Assembly: GCA_964586155.1 (NCBI GenBank) | Contig: CAZPHC010000033.1 | Location: 1-64,000, forward strand | Source: SXNM01 sp964586155 | GTDB taxonomy: Bacteria > Myxococcota_A > UBA9042 | Reading direction: 5' to 3' | Length of the DNA stretch: 64,000 bases | Part shown: positions 52,181-61,145 of the stretch, piece after piece | Layout of the letters: each line of letters begins with the position of its first letter | Numbering within the stretch: the stretch's first letter is position 1 | Made by a program: the position numbers and the translations under genes | Notes under the pieces: generated by a model | Seen by the model: the letters and a program-made list of their open reading frames with translations, nothing else | The model's database searches: none | What the model was told of the DNA's origin: nothing

Positions 52181-54973
52181 ATGAACCGACCGACCGTGGC
52201 CAGCCCCCTGCCAACCCTCATGCCCCGCCTGTGGCGCCTCGCCGCCTTGGCCTGCCTGCTGACGGCCGCCAGCTGCAGCGGTGACGACGGCACGACCACC
52301 ACCGGCGGCAACGCCGCCGACGGCAGCACAGGTGGCACGGTCTTCGACATCGCCACCGGAACCGACACCGGCGGCGCGTCGGTCGACACCGGCACCGGCA
52401 CCGGCACCGAGGACACGAGCACCGGGCCGGAGCTCGGCACCGGCGAGCCCGGCACCTTCGGCTACGCCTGCAACGACAACAGCGACTGCGACAGCAACTT
52501 CTGCATCCCGACGCCGGACGGCAAGATCTGCAGCCAGATCTGCGTCGAGACCTGCCCGACCAACTTCATCTGCAGCGCCGTGGCCACGGCCGGCACCAGC
52601 GACACGACCTACCTCTGCGTGCCGCGCTACGGCCAGCTCTGCGATCCGTGCACGACCAACGCCGACTGCAACAGCTCCGGCGAGATCGGCAACGTCTGCG
52701 TCGCGCTCGGCACCGACGGCAGCTTCTGCGGCGTGTCCTGCGGCGCGGGCAGCGACCCCTGCCCCAACGGCACCGAATGCCAGACCGTGGTCGACGGCAG
52801 CAGCGGCAAGTCGACCAAGCAATGCCTGCCCACCAGCGGCGAGTGCACCTGCAGCCCCAAGGCCATCGCCCAATCGCTGCAGACCACCTGCACCAACAAG
52901 AACCTCTACGGCAGCTGCACCGGCGTCCGCGTCTGCGAGGCCGGCGGGCTGAGCGCGTGCAAGGCAGCCGTGCCCGCCGCCGAGGAGTGCAACGGCGTCG
53001 ACGACGACTGCAACGGCAAGACCGACGACTTCGACATCTCGGCCAAGTGCAAGAACACCAACGAGTTCGGCGTCTGCACCGGCAAGCTCACCGCCTGCGT
53101 CGACGGCAAGCCGCAATGCGACGCGCCGACGCCGAAGCCCGAGGTCTGCAACGGCGTCGACGACGACTGCGACGGCCAGACCGACAGCGACGTCGAGGCC
53201 TGCGACGACGGCAACGCCTGCACCAAGGATCTCTGCAACAACTCGGGTGGTTGCAAGTACGAGCCGGTGAACGGCCCCAAATGCGAGGACGGCAACGTCT
53301 GCACCGAGAACGACAGCTGCGCCGAGGGCAAATGCCAGGGCGGCAAACCCCTCGCCTGCGACGACGGCGACGCCTGCAGCACCGACAGCTGCTCGCCGGC
53401 CAACGGCTGCGTCCACGAGCCGGCGACCGCGGGCCTCTGCCCCGACGACGGCAACCCCTGCACCCAGGACGTCTGCCAGGCCGGCAAATGCGTCCACGTC
53501 GGCGTCGACAAGGGCGCGCCCTGCCTCGATGACGGCGACCCCTGCACCCAGGACGTCTGCGACGCCGGCCAATGCGTCCACGTCAGCACCAAGGACGGCG
53601 ACCCCTGCCTCGACGACGGCAACCCCTGCACCGCCGACGTCTGCGCCAAGGGCGGCTGCAGCCACCCGCCGGTCAGCTTCACCGTGCCCTGCGCCGAGGA
53701 CGGCAACGCGTGCACCGCCGACGTCTGCGACAAGGGCGCCTGCACCCACCAGCCGCTGGGCTCGGACAAGGACTGCCTCGACGACGGCGACCCGTGCACC
53801 AACGACGTCTGCCTGCTCGGCGCCTGCAGCCACCCGCCCGTGGCCAACGGCAAGGATTGCCTCGACGACGGCGAGCCGTGCACCAACGACGTCTGCCAGA
53901 CCGGCAAGTGCACCCACCCGCCGGGCAACGGCAAGCCCTGCGCCGAGGACGGCAACGCCTGCACCCAGGACATCTGCCAATCCGGCAAATGCAGCCACCC
54001 GCCCGCCGACAGCAAGCCGTGCGAGGAAGACAACAACCCCTGCACCAAGGACATCTGCCAGGCCGGCGCGTGCAAGCATCCGTACGCCAACAGCAACTGC
54101 GACGACGGCGACCCCTGCACCACCACCGACTACTGCGACCTGGGCAACTGCAAGGGCATCAACATGCTCAAGTGTGACGACGGCAACCCCTGCACCGCCG
54201 ACACCTGCGCCAAGGGCCAGGGCTGCACCAGCAAGGCGACGACCGGCTCGCTCTGCGACGACGGCAACGTCTGCAGCACGGGCGACGTCTGCCAGAGCGG
54301 CGTGTGCAAGGGCACCGGCGGCAAGATCTGCGACGACGGCAACCCCTGCACCAACGACGGCTGCGACGGCGGCTCCGGCGGCTGCGCGTTCACGGCCAAC
54401 TCGCTGCCCTGCACCGAGGACGGCAACCTCTGCACCAACGACATCTGCGCCAACAAGACCTGCACCCACCCGAACAAGACCAGCGGCGATCCGTGCACCG
54501 ACGACGGCAACCCGTGCACCGACGGCGTCTGCCAATCCGGCGTGTGCAAGCAGAACGCCAACGACAAGGTCTGCAACGACGGCAACGCCTGCACCAGCAA
54601 CGACAAATGCGTCGGCGGCGCCTGCTCGGGCACGGCGTTCAAGGACTGCAACGACGGCAACCCTTGCACCGAGGACAGCTGCGACAAGAACGGCCAGTGC
54701 GCGCACAAGGCGCTCTACGACGTCAGCTGCAAGGCGAGCTCGGGCGAATGCCCGACCGGCATCTGCCAGGGCGGCTCGTGCGTGAGCAAGCCCGGCGTGC
54801 TCTGCCAGGCCAAGATCGACGTCGACCTCTGCTCGAGCGTCAACGTGCCGGGCAACTGCTCGGCCAGCGGCAAATGCGTCGCGAGCACCGTACCGCCGGG
54901 CTACACCTGCCCCGGCTGCAACGGCATCTGCGTCAAGTGCCTGATCTTCCAGTTCTGCGTGCCGCTGTTCTGA
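52181..54973 (+). CDS. Very cysteine-rich repeat lipoprotein (about 122 Cys in 930 aa)
   Basis: 930 aa. A signal peptide ends in a lipobox (TAASC, Cys about 32), then a Gly/Thr/Asp-rich low-complexity linker. An N-terminal Cys region with about 23 cysteines is followed by two MopE-type putative metal-binding motifs ECNGVDDDCNGKTDD (C270) and VCNGVDDDCDGQTD (C323), then about 19 four-cysteine blocks of the form CxDDGNPCTxDxCxxGxCxHxP, and a Cys-rich tail. The evenly spaced cysteines and Asp/Asn loops suggest rigid, disulfide-stapled, cation-binding modules stacked into a rod on the cell surface. Proteins with such repeats are often mislabelled in databases, which matters when transferring names. 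The function is unknown. Oxidative folding on this scale needs a strong disulfide system, such as the fusion protein at 9598. Confidence 0.85.
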   Translation: MNRPTVASPLPTLMPRLWRLAALACLLTAASCSGDDGTTTTGGNAADGSTGGTVFDIATGTDTGGASVDTGTGTGTEDTSTGPELGTGEPGTFGYACNDNSDCDSNFCIPTPDGKICSQICVETCPTNFICSAVATAGTSDTTYLCVPRYGQLCDPCTTNADCNSSGEIGNVCVALGTDGSFCGVSCGAGSDPCPNGTECQTVVDGSSGKSTKQCLPTSGECTCSPKAIAQSLQTTCTNKNLYGSCTGVRVCEAGGLSACKAAVPAAEECNGVDDDCNGKTDDFDISAKCKNTNEFGVCTGKLTACVDGKPQCDAPTPKPEVCNGVDDDCDGQTDSDVEACDDGNACTKDLCNNSGGCKYEPVNGPKCEDGNVCTENDSCAEGKCQGGKPLACDDGDACSTDSCSPANGCVHEPATAGLCPDDGNPCTQDVCQAGKCVHVGVDKGAPCLDDGDPCTQDVCDAGQCVHVSTKDGDPCLDDGNPCTADVCAKGGCSHPPVSFTVPCAEDGNACTADVCDKGACTHQPLGSDKDCLDDGDPCTNDVCLLGACSHPPVANGKDCLDDGEPCTNDVCQTGKCTHPPGNGKPCAEDGNACTQDICQSGKCSHPPADSKPCEEDNNPCTKDICQAGACKHPYANSNCDDGDPCTTTDYCDLGNCKGINMLKCDDGNPCTADTCAKGQGCTSKATTGSLCDDGNVCSTGDVCQSGVCKGTGGKICDDGNPCTNDGCDGGSGGCAFTANSLPCTEDGNLCTNDICANKTCTHPNKTSGDPCTDDGNPCTDGVCQSGVCKQNANDKVCNDGNACTSNDKCVGGACSGTAFKDCNDGNPCTEDSCDKNGQCAHKALYDVSCKASSGECPTGICQGGSCVSKPGVLCQAKIDVDLCSSVNVPGNCSASGKCVASTVPPGYTCPGCNGICVKCLIFQFCVPLF
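53209..54720 (+). repeat. Tandem coding repeat of four-cysteine blocks
   Basis: About nineteen units of roughly 22-27 codons, each with gacgacggcaa-type (DDGN) cores followed by ccctgcacc and a gtctgc-type element. Sequence drift between units indicates older duplication, though neighbouring units with DDGNPCT are close to identical at DNA level. Confidence 0.8.
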
Positions 54974-55048
54974 GCCAGACCACCTGGCCGCGGCATCGCT
55001 GATCGGGCCGGAGATCCGGGCCGATGGCGGGGGCGTCGCGTCGGCGGG

Positions 55049-56077
55049 CTAGCGCTGGTAGCGGTCGGGGCGGTACGAGCCGATGCGGCGCTGCACGTTC
55101 TCGTAGACGCGCAGCAGGCCGGTGTCGAGGTCGACGCGGGCCTCGAAGCCCAGCACCTCGTTGGCGACGCTCGAGTCGCAGAGCAGGCGCTCGACCTCGC
55201 TGCCGTCGGGACGCAAGCGCTGCTGCTCGGTCTGGATCGGCACGACGTGGCCGCTGACCTTCATCAGGCGCTCGGCGACCTCGCCGATCGTGACGCCGAC
55301 GCCGGTGCCGACGTGCAGGGTGCGGCCGTCGATGCCGGGCACGCTGCCGGCGAGCAGGAAGGCGCGCGCGGTGTCGCCGGCGTAGAGGAAGTCGCGAACG
55401 GGATCGATGCGGCCCAGGCGCAGCGTCGGCACCTTCGCGACCAGCTGCGCCGCGATGGTCGGGATCACGGCGCGATCGGATTGGCGCGGCCCGTAGGTGT
55501 TGAAGGGACGCAGCGTCACGACCGGCGTGCCGAAGCTGAGGTGGTAGCTCTCGGCGATCTTGTCGGCGCCGATCTTGCTGGCGCTGTAGGGCGACTGGCC
55601 CTGCAGCGGGTGCTGCAGGTCGATGGGCACGTAGCGCGCGGTGCCATAGACCTCGGAGGTGGACGTCACGACCACGCGCGGCGTGCCGTGGATCCGGGCC
55701 GCTTCGAGGATGTTCAGCGTGCCGGTGATGTTGGTCTCGACGTAGCTCTGCGGCGCGACGTAGCTGAACGGGATCGCGATCAGGGCCGCGAGGTGCAGCA
55801 CGACGTCGCAGCCCTCGACCACGCGGATCATCTGGTGCGGATCGCGCACGTCGCCGGTGACGACCTCGATCGCGCCGCGCACGTCGGCGTCGAGCTCGTC
55901 GATGGTGCCCCAGTCGTTGCGACCGTTGTAATGCACCAGGGCGCGCACCTTGGCGCCAGCGGCCACCAACGCCTCGACGACGTGGCCGCCGATGAAGCCG
56001 CCGGCGCCCGTGAGCAGCACGCGCTTGCCCGAGAGGGTGGCGATCGCGGCGTCGCCGCGCAGGGTTGCAGTGTTCAT
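55049..56077 (-). CDS. NAD-dependent nucleotide-sugar 4,6-dehydratase (LegB-like)
   Basis: 342 aa extended short-chain dehydrogenase. NAD-binding glycines GAGGFIG (24-30), catalytic TSTSEVYG (138-145) and Y164-S-A-S-K168, and ALIAIPFSYVAPQSYVETNITGTLNILEAAR and RPFNTYGPRQSDRAVIPTI are very like the LegB/UDP-GlcNAc 4,6-dehydratase branch that starts legionaminic-acid-type or related 6-deoxy amino-sugar synthesis. GGAGG lies 8 bases before ATG 56077. It is the last gene of a three-gene minus-strand operon with a glycosyltransferase and another sugar SDR. The exact substrate is inferred from remembered family sequences; a GDP-mannose or dTDP-glucose enzyme is less likely. Confidence 0.88.
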   Translation of the reverse strand: MNTATLRGDAAIATLSGKRVLLTGAGGFIGGHVVEALVAAGAKVRALVHYNGRNDWGTIDELDADVRGAIEVVTGDVRDPHQMIRVVEGCDVVLHLAALIAIPFSYVAPQSYVETNITGTLNILEAARIHGTPRVVVTSTSEVYGTARYVPIDLQHPLQGQSPYSASKIGADKIAESYHLSFGTPVVTLRPFNTYGPRQSDRAVIPTIAAQLVAKVPTLRLGRIDPVRDFLYAGDTARAFLLAGSVPGIDGRTLHVGTGVGVTIGEVAERLMKVSGHVVPIQTEQQRLRPDGSEVERLLCDSSVANEVLGFEARVDLDTGLLRVYENVQRRIGSYRPDRYQR

Positions 56078-56132
56078 CCTAGGCCTCCAGGGGTCCGGGT
56101 CGCGTCATCCGGGGCGCGCCGTCCGGGTTCCG

Positions 56133-57284
56133 TCATCCAAGTCGGGTCATGAGCGAGGTCGCGCGCCGCGCCACGCCACGCCAGCGCGAACGGGGCGCGG
56201 CGACGCGCTCGAGGGTCTGTAGCACGACGGCGCCGCCGTCTTCGGGGCGATGGGCGCGGACATGCGCCTGCGCCTTGGGCAGATCGGCCAGGATCGCTGC
56301 GGCAGCGCGCGCCGCATCGGCCGCGTCGCCCTTGGTGAAGAGGGCGACCGCCGCCGGGCGCTGGACCGCGTCGCTGGCCAGCGTCGCCACGCCGAGCGCG
56401 AGCGCCTCGTGCACCGAGACCGAGTCGCCGTCGGTGCGCGTCGGCCGGACGTAGAGGTCGGCGAGCGCCCAGAGGTCCGAGGCCTCGTCGAGCCGCGCCT
56501 CGAGCAGCAAGAAGCGGTCGCCGAGGCCGAGATCGTCGACCGTCTGCAGCATCGCCGCCGCCAGGGTCGGGTCGCCGCGGCGCGAGAGGTGCAGGACGAA
56601 GCCGACGTCCGTGTCGGCCGCGCCGAGCAGCCGGGCCATGCCGAGGAAGGTGTCGACCCCGTAGAGGTCGCCGCCTTCGAAGGGCTGCATCGCGCTGGCC
56701 CCGGCGACGACGAGGCGCCGGACGCGCTGGCGCAGCGCCCGCACCTCGGCCGGCAGGCGCTGTGGATCGACGCGCGGCGGCGGCAAGAAGGGCGGCACGG
56801 CGCGCACGACGGCGGCCGGCACGTCGTAGCCGGGCAGCCCGGCGGCGACGTGGGCACCGCTGGCGAACGCCGCAGCGACGTGCGGGCCGACGAGCGCACG
56901 CAGGCGCAGGCCGAGGCGCGTCTCGGGCACCTCTGGCGGCTCGAGCGAGTGCACCGAGATGACGACGGGGATGCCGACGGCCCGGCACGAGAGCATGATC
57001 GGCGCGAGTTGGTCGCTCGGCAGGCCGATCATGTGCAGGTGGGCGACGTCGGCGCCCATGGCGGCGATGCGCGCGCCGATCGACCAGAAACGGCCGCGCT
57101 GTGGCGGGATGTTGACGACCTGGATGCCGCGGACCGGGATCAGGTCGCCGTCGGAGATGTCGAAGACGTGGACCGCGTGGCCGGCGTCGGCGAGGGCGTG
57201 GGCGAGGCGGTCAACATAGACCGAGATCCCACCAAAGGGCGGTGGCATGGGCCCGATCTCGGCGATGACCAACGGACGACGCAA
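56133..57284 (-). CDS. GT4-type glycosyltransferase
   Basis: 383 aa from TTG 57284, chosen because a GGGGGG run lies five bases upstream and VIAEIGPMPPPFGGISVYVDRLAHALADAGHAV then sits near the N-terminus as in GT-B enzymes. The C-terminal half has VFVLHLSRRGDP-like and DRFLLLEARLDEASDLWALADLYVRPTRTDGDSVSVHEALALGVATLASDAVQRP, the GT4 donor-binding block with an E-x7-E-like motif. It should transfer an activated sugar to a surface glycan. It lies between two nucleotide-sugar SDR genes (56 bp and 65 bp gaps). Donor and acceptor are unknown. Confidence 0.82.
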   Translation of the reverse strand: MRRPLVIAEIGPMPPPFGGISVYVDRLAHALADAGHAVHVFDISDGDLIPVRGIQVVNIPPQRGRFWSIGARIAAMGADVAHLHMIGLPSDQLAPIMLSCRAVGIPVVISVHSLEPPEVPETRLGLRLRALVGPHVAAAFASGAHVAAGLPGYDVPAAVVRAVPPFLPPPRVDPQRLPAEVRALRQRVRRLVVAGASAMQPFEGGDLYGVDTFLGMARLLGAADTDVGFVLHLSRRGDPTLAAAMLQTVDDLGLGDRFLLLEARLDEASDLWALADLYVRPTRTDGDSVSVHEALALGVATLASDAVQRPAAVALFTKGDAADAARAAAAILADLPKAQAHVRAHRPEDGGAVVLQTLERVAAPRSRWRGVARRATSLMTRLG

Positions 57285-57348
57285 CGGTTCCCCCCAAAGG
57301 CCGCGACGGTGCAGCAAAGACTTTGGACGTGTCAATGCGCCGCGAGGA

Positions 57349-58311
57349 TCACGCGCCGGCCGCAACGAGGCGCGCGCGCAGGTCGGCGACGACGCCGGCG
57401 AGGCCGACCTCAAGGCTGATCTGCGGGGTGAGACCGAGCGTCTCGAGGCCAGCAGGTTCGAGCACGACGACGTCGTCGCTGCGCTCCTGGCCAGCGGCGC
57501 GGTGCAGCCAGCGGGTCGCGCCGTCGAAGCCGACCGCCGCGGCCAGCGCCGAGGCGACGGCGTGGATCGGCCGGGCGACGCCGTCCGAGACGTGCAGCCG
57601 CATGCCCGCGACCTCGGCGTCCATCGCGGCGATCAGGGCCGCCGCGGCGTCGTCGACGTGCAGGAAGTCGCGCACCTCGAAGCCCGAGCCGCCGTGCTGG
57701 ACCTCGGTCGCGCCCGCCGCCACGGCTTGTAGGTAGCGCAAGCCGAAGGCGGGCACGGCGCGCAGGGTGCTCGGGTCGACGCCGGGCGCGCCGTCGCCGG
57801 GTCCGTAGACGGTCGGCAGCGTCAGCTCGACGAAGGCGCAGCCGGCGGCAGCGGTGGACGCTTCGAGCAGGCCGCCGACGGCGCGACGGGCGAGACCATA
57901 GGCCGAGGCGTTGGGCGGGCCGCGCCAGAGGTCGTCGGGCTGCAGCCGATGGCCGGGGGCGCCCAGGCCCGCAGGCCGCGGGTAGGCACCAGCCGAATGC
58001 GCGAGCACGACGCGGCCACAGGTGCCGGCCTCGACGGCCGCGGCGAGGCCGATGGTGGCGTCGACGTTGGCGGCGAAGTAGCGCGCCGGTTCGGCCCGCA
58101 TCGCCGCAGAGCCCGCCGTCGCGGCCGCGAGGTGCAGCACGACCTCGGGCTGGTGCTGGCGCATCCAACGCAGCACGGCGTCGCGGTCGCGCAGGTCGAG
58201 CTCGGCCCGCCCCGGCGCGTGCAGCTGCACCCCGGCCGCCTGCGCCAGCGACGCGGCGACGCGCCTGCCGATGAACCCTCCGGCGCCGGTGAGCAACACA
58301 ACCTTGGCCAC
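57349..58311 (-). CDS. NAD-dependent sugar epimerase/dehydratase with YxxxR active-site variant
   Basis: 320 aa extended SDR. GTG 58311 is chosen because GGAGG (58317-58321) lies five bases upstream, giving MAKVVLLTGAGGFIGRR; the ATG at 58332 is the alternative. It has the Gly-rich NAD(P) site, VVLHLAAATAG, LAHSAGAYP and TLPTVYGPGDGAPG, and a C-terminal substrate domain (GFEVRDFLHVDDAAAALI). The catalytic YxxxK appears as Y138-G-L-A-R142, so the essential Lys is replaced by Arg, and a second Arg follows. Activity may be altered or lost. First gene of the minus-strand sugar operon; divergent from the nucleotidyltransferase across 224 bp. Confidence 0.85.
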   Translation of the reverse strand: MAKVVLLTGAGGFIGRRVAASLAQAAGVQLHAPGRAELDLRDRDAVLRWMRQHQPEVVLHLAAATAGSAAMRAEPARYFAANVDATIGLAAAVEAGTCGRVVLAHSAGAYPRPAGLGAPGHRLQPDDLWRGPPNASAYGLARRAVGGLLEASTAAAGCAFVELTLPTVYGPGDGAPGVDPSTLRAVPAFGLRYLQAVAAGATEVQHGGSGFEVRDFLHVDDAAAALIAAMDAEVAGMRLHVSDGVARPIHAVASALAAAVGFDGATRWLHRAAGQERSDDVVVLEPAGLETLGLTPQISLEVGLAGVVADLRARLVAAGA

Positions 58312-58316
58312 GTCCG

Positions 58317-58321
58317 CCTCC
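58317..58321 (-). promoter_or_regulatory. GGAGG deciding a GTG start at 58311
   Basis: On the minus strand GGAGG is followed by CGGAC and GTG. The site lies inside the coding sequence if the upstream ATG at 58332 were used, favouring the shorter product. Confidence 0.6.
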
Positions 58322-58535
58322 GCATCCGCCATCGTGGCAGATGGCCGTCCCCTTACGACAAGGCCGGGGCCGGCACAAGGTCGGCGTCGGCGCGGGGTCG
58401 GCCGCCTTGACCTGCTCCGCTGGCGATGCTCGACTCGGCGTCGGCGAGACGCGCCCGCGCCTCCGGACGGGCCAGGGCCGGGCCCGCGGCCGGCGCTCCC
58501 CCAGGCCACGCAGCGCGTGGCGAAGCGAGGCTCCC

Positions 58536-59312
58536 TTGAACCAGACGACGGACGCAGCGACGCAGGACCAGGCGAGCGACAGCCCGGAGCGCGTGGCGGT
58601 GCTGCTGGCCGGCGGCCTCGGCTCGCGCCTGGCCCCGTTCACCGCGATCATCCCCAAGCCGCTGGTGCCGATCGATGGCCGCGTCAGCATCGCCGAGGTG
58701 CTGCTGCGCCAGCTGGCGGCCGCGGGCTTCCGCAAGATCTACGTCTCGATCGGCTACCTCGGCCACCTGATCCGCGCCGTGCTCGGCAGCGGCGAGCAGT
58801 TCGGCGTGCAGATCGAGTACGTCAGCGAAGACAAGCCGCTCGGCACGGTCGGCCCGCTGCACCTGATCGCCGAGCACCTGCCCGAGACCTTCTTGCTGCT
58901 CAACGGCGACGTGCTGACGGACCTCGACTTCGCCGCGCTGCACGACGCCCACGGCAGAAGCGGCGCGACGCTGACGGTCTCGGTCTTCCCGCGCAACGTG
59001 CGCGTCGATCTCGGCGTGCTCGACACCGACGACGGCGGCTGCGTGACCGCCTTCCGCGAGAAGCCGACCTACGACTTCCTGGTGTCGATGGGCGTGTACG
59101 CCATGCACAAGCGCGTGCTGGGCCATATCCCGAGCGACCGGGCGTTCGGCTTCGACGACTTGATGTACGCGATGCTGGCCAGCGGCGATCCGGTGCACAC
59201 CTTCAACTGGAGCCACGGCCGCTGGCTCGACATCGGCCGCCACGAGGACTTCGCGACGGCGCAGCGCCTGTTCGTCGACGAGCGCCACCTCTACCTGCCC
59301 GACGGCGAGTAG
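58536..59312 (+). CDS. Sugar-phosphate nucleotidyltransferase
   Basis: 258 aa from TTG 58536 (GAGG five bases upstream); longer readings start in poorly conserved sequence. The N-terminal nucleotide-binding signature LLAGGLGSRLAPFTAIIPKPLVPI, the middle LLNGDVLTDLDF, and EYVSEDKPLGTVGPLHLI are typical of NTP_transferase enzymes that join a sugar-1-phosphate to an NTP. No hexapeptide-repeat acetyltransferase domain is attached; the protein ends soon after WLDIGRHEDFATAQRLF. It probably makes the activated sugar used by the divergent sugar operon. The nucleotide and sugar cannot be fixed by eye. Confidence 0.88.
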   Translation: MNQTTDAATQDQASDSPERVAVLLAGGLGSRLAPFTAIIPKPLVPIDGRVSIAEVLLRQLAAAGFRKIYVSIGYLGHLIRAVLGSGEQFGVQIEYVSEDKPLGTVGPLHLIAEHLPETFLLLNGDVLTDLDFAALHDAHGRSGATLTVSVFPRNVRVDLGVLDTDDGGCVTAFREKPTYDFLVSMGVYAMHKRVLGHIPSDRAFGFDDLMYAMLASGDPVHTFNWSHGRWLDIGRHEDFATAQRLFVDERHLYLPDGE

Positions 59313-59342
59313 GGCCGCCGCGCCGGCGCTGGGGCCGCCGCG

Positions 59343-60470
59343 CTAGCGCCAGGTGCGTTGGGCCATGCGTTCGAGCGTCTCGGCGGCCCAGAGGTCGTAG
59401 CGATCGTCGAAGATCGCGGCCCGCGCGTCGCGCATCAGGCGCTGGAAGAACGCCAGGTTGTGCAGCGTCATCAGCAGGCCCGCAGAGGCCTCGCCGGCGA
59501 GCCAGAGGTGGCGGATCAGGCTGCGCGAAAAGCCCGCACACGCGCTGCAATCGCAGGTCGGGTCGAGCGGCTGGTCGTCAGTGGCGTTGCGGCTGTTCTT
59601 GATCCGCAGCTGGCCGTCGCGGGTGTAGACCGTGCCGTGGCGGCCGTTGCGGCTCGGCAGCACGCAGTCGAACTGGTCGATGCCGTAGCCGACGCAATGG
59701 ACCAGGTCCTCGGGCGTGCCGACGCCCATCAGGTAGCGCGCCTTGTCGGCCGGCATCTGCGGCGCGGTGTGGGCGCAGATCTCGTAGGTGATGTCGGTGG
59801 TCTCGCCGACCGAGAGGCCGCCGATGGCGAATCCTTCGCACGGGCGCGCGCAGATCTCCTCGACGTGGCGGCTGCGCAGCTCCTTGTCGATGGCGCCTTG
59901 CACGATGCCGTAGAGCGCGACCTCGCCGGGGCGCCGGCGCGCGGCGATGCAGCGGTCGAGCCAGGCCGTCGTGCGCCGCATCGACGACTCGACGAAGCGG
60001 CGTTCGGCACCGGCGGGCGGGCATTGGTCGAAGGCCATCATGATGTCGGAGCCGAAGAGCTCCTGCACCCGCACCGCCTCCTCGGCGTCGAGGCGGATCT
60101 TGGTGCCGTCGATATGGCTGCGAAAGACGACGCCGTCGTCGGTGATCTTGGCCTTGTGGCCGAGGCTGAAGACCTGGAAGCCGCCGGAGTCGGTCAGCAT
60201 CGGCCCGTTCCAGTTGGTGAAGCGCTGCAGGCCGCCAGCGGCCGCGATGCGCTCGGGGCCGGGCCGCAGCAGCAGGTGGTAGGTGTTGCCCAGGATGATG
60301 CTGGCGCCCATCTCGCGCAGGTCGCGGGGCAACACACCGCCCTTGATCGCGCCCTGGGTGCCGACCGGCATGAACACCGGCGTCTCGACGCTGCCGTGGT
60401 CGGTGTCGATGCGGCCGGCGCGGGCGCCCGAGCGGGCGCAGACGTGCTGGAGAGTGAATCGGTAGGCCAC
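59343..60470 (-). CDS. tgt: Queuine tRNA-ribosyltransferase (tRNA-guanine transglycosylase)
   Basis: 375 aa, normal length. Exchanges G34 for preQ1 in tRNAs with GUN anticodons. GTG 60470 has GGGAG six bases upstream. Conserved parts: VFMPVGTQGAIKG, GNTYHLLLRPG, MLTDSGGFQVFSL (substrate-base Asp), MAFDQCPP, GIVQGA, FAIGGLSVGE, RYLMGVGTPEDLV, the nucleophile region GIDQFDCVLPSRNGRHGTVYTRDG, and the zinc site CDCSAC with a downstream His. Converges with the nucleotidyltransferase gene across a 30-bp gap that contains repeated gggccgccgcgc. No queA or yajC is next to it. Confidence 0.97.
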   Translation of the reverse strand: MAYRFTLQHVCARSGARAGRIDTDHGSVETPVFMPVGTQGAIKGGVLPRDLREMGASIILGNTYHLLLRPGPERIAAAGGLQRFTNWNGPMLTDSGGFQVFSLGHKAKITDDGVVFRSHIDGTKIRLDAEEAVRVQELFGSDIMMAFDQCPPAGAERRFVESSMRRTTAWLDRCIAARRRPGEVALYGIVQGAIDKELRSRHVEEICARPCEGFAIGGLSVGETTDITYEICAHTAPQMPADKARYLMGVGTPEDLVHCVGYGIDQFDCVLPSRNGRHGTVYTRDGQLRIKNSRNATDDQPLDPTCDCSACAGFSRSLIRHLWLAGEASAGLLMTLHNLAFFQRLMRDARAAIFDDRYDLWAAETLERMAQRTWR

Positions 60471-60549
60471 AAAAGGCTCCCATGCGCCCCGGCGCGGCGC
60501 GGCGGGCGCGGACGTGCGACGCGACGAGGTGCGCGACGCGACGACCAGC

Positions 60550-61125
60550 TCAGACGAAGTGCATCACGTCCTGCGGCGTCTTGTAGCGCCGGCCGGCCAG
60601 CTCGGCAGCGACGTGGCCCAGGAAGACGACGCCCGCGATGTCCGCGCCGGCGTCGACGCCGTAGAAGCGGCGCATCGTCGGCGTCATCAGCACGCCGCCG
60701 GTCGACCAGAGCGCGCCGAGGCCGCGGGCGTGGGCGCCGAGCAGCAGGTTCTGGATCGCGCAGCAGGTGGCGGCGTAGTCCTCGCGGTCCGTGGCCTCGT
60801 CGGCGGGGCTGCGCGACCAGGTCACGACGATCACCGCGCCGGTCGTGTCGAGGCGGCGGCCGAGCTTGTCGCGCTTCTGCTGCAGCTTGCGCGTCAGGTC
60901 GGCGTCCCCCGGCTTGGCGATGGCGTCGAACGAAGCCGCGACGGCCTGCCGCATGGCCTCGATGGCCACGCCGCGCACGATGTGGAAGCGCCAGGGCTCG
61001 GTGAAGTTGTGGTTCGGCGCCCAGGTGGCGAGCTCGACCAGCTCGCGCAGGGTCGCGTCGTCGATGGCGCCGCCGGCGTACATCTTGTGCGTCCGCCGCG
61101 TCCGAATCGCCTGATCGAGATCCAT
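60550..61125 (-). CDS. Nitroreductase-family flavoprotein
   Basis: 191 aa. FMN-binding nitroreductase fold: DLDQAIRTRRTHKMYAGGAID at the start (RTRRT contacts the FMN phosphate), LVELATWAPNHNFTEPWRFHIV, then DYAATCCAIQNLLLGAHARGLGALWSTGGV and VVFLGH near the end. GGAGGAG lies seven bases before ATG 61125. Such enzymes use NAD(P)H to reduce nitro groups or quinones, or act as dehydrogenases in modified pathways; the substrate is unknown. It lies 79 bp upstream of tgt on the same strand. A three-copy 17-bp repeat sits just upstream of its start. Confidence 0.9.
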   Translation of the reverse strand: MDLDQAIRTRRTHKMYAGGAIDDATLRELVELATWAPNHNFTEPWRFHIVRGVAIEAMRQAVAASFDAIAKPGDADLTRKLQQKRDKLGRRLDTTGAVIVVTWSRSPADEATDREDYAATCCAIQNLLLGAHARGLGALWSTGGVLMTPTMRRFYGVDAGADIAGVVFLGHVAAELAGRRYKTPQDVMHFV

Positions 61126-61145
61126 GGCTGCGCTCCTCCACCCCC

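Noticed and set aside
53209..54720. Cys-rich repeat protein as tryptophan synthase or another enzyme
   Set aside because: Such names occur in automated annotation of similar repeats, but nothing of an enzyme fold is visible: the sequence is four-Cys blocks throughout.
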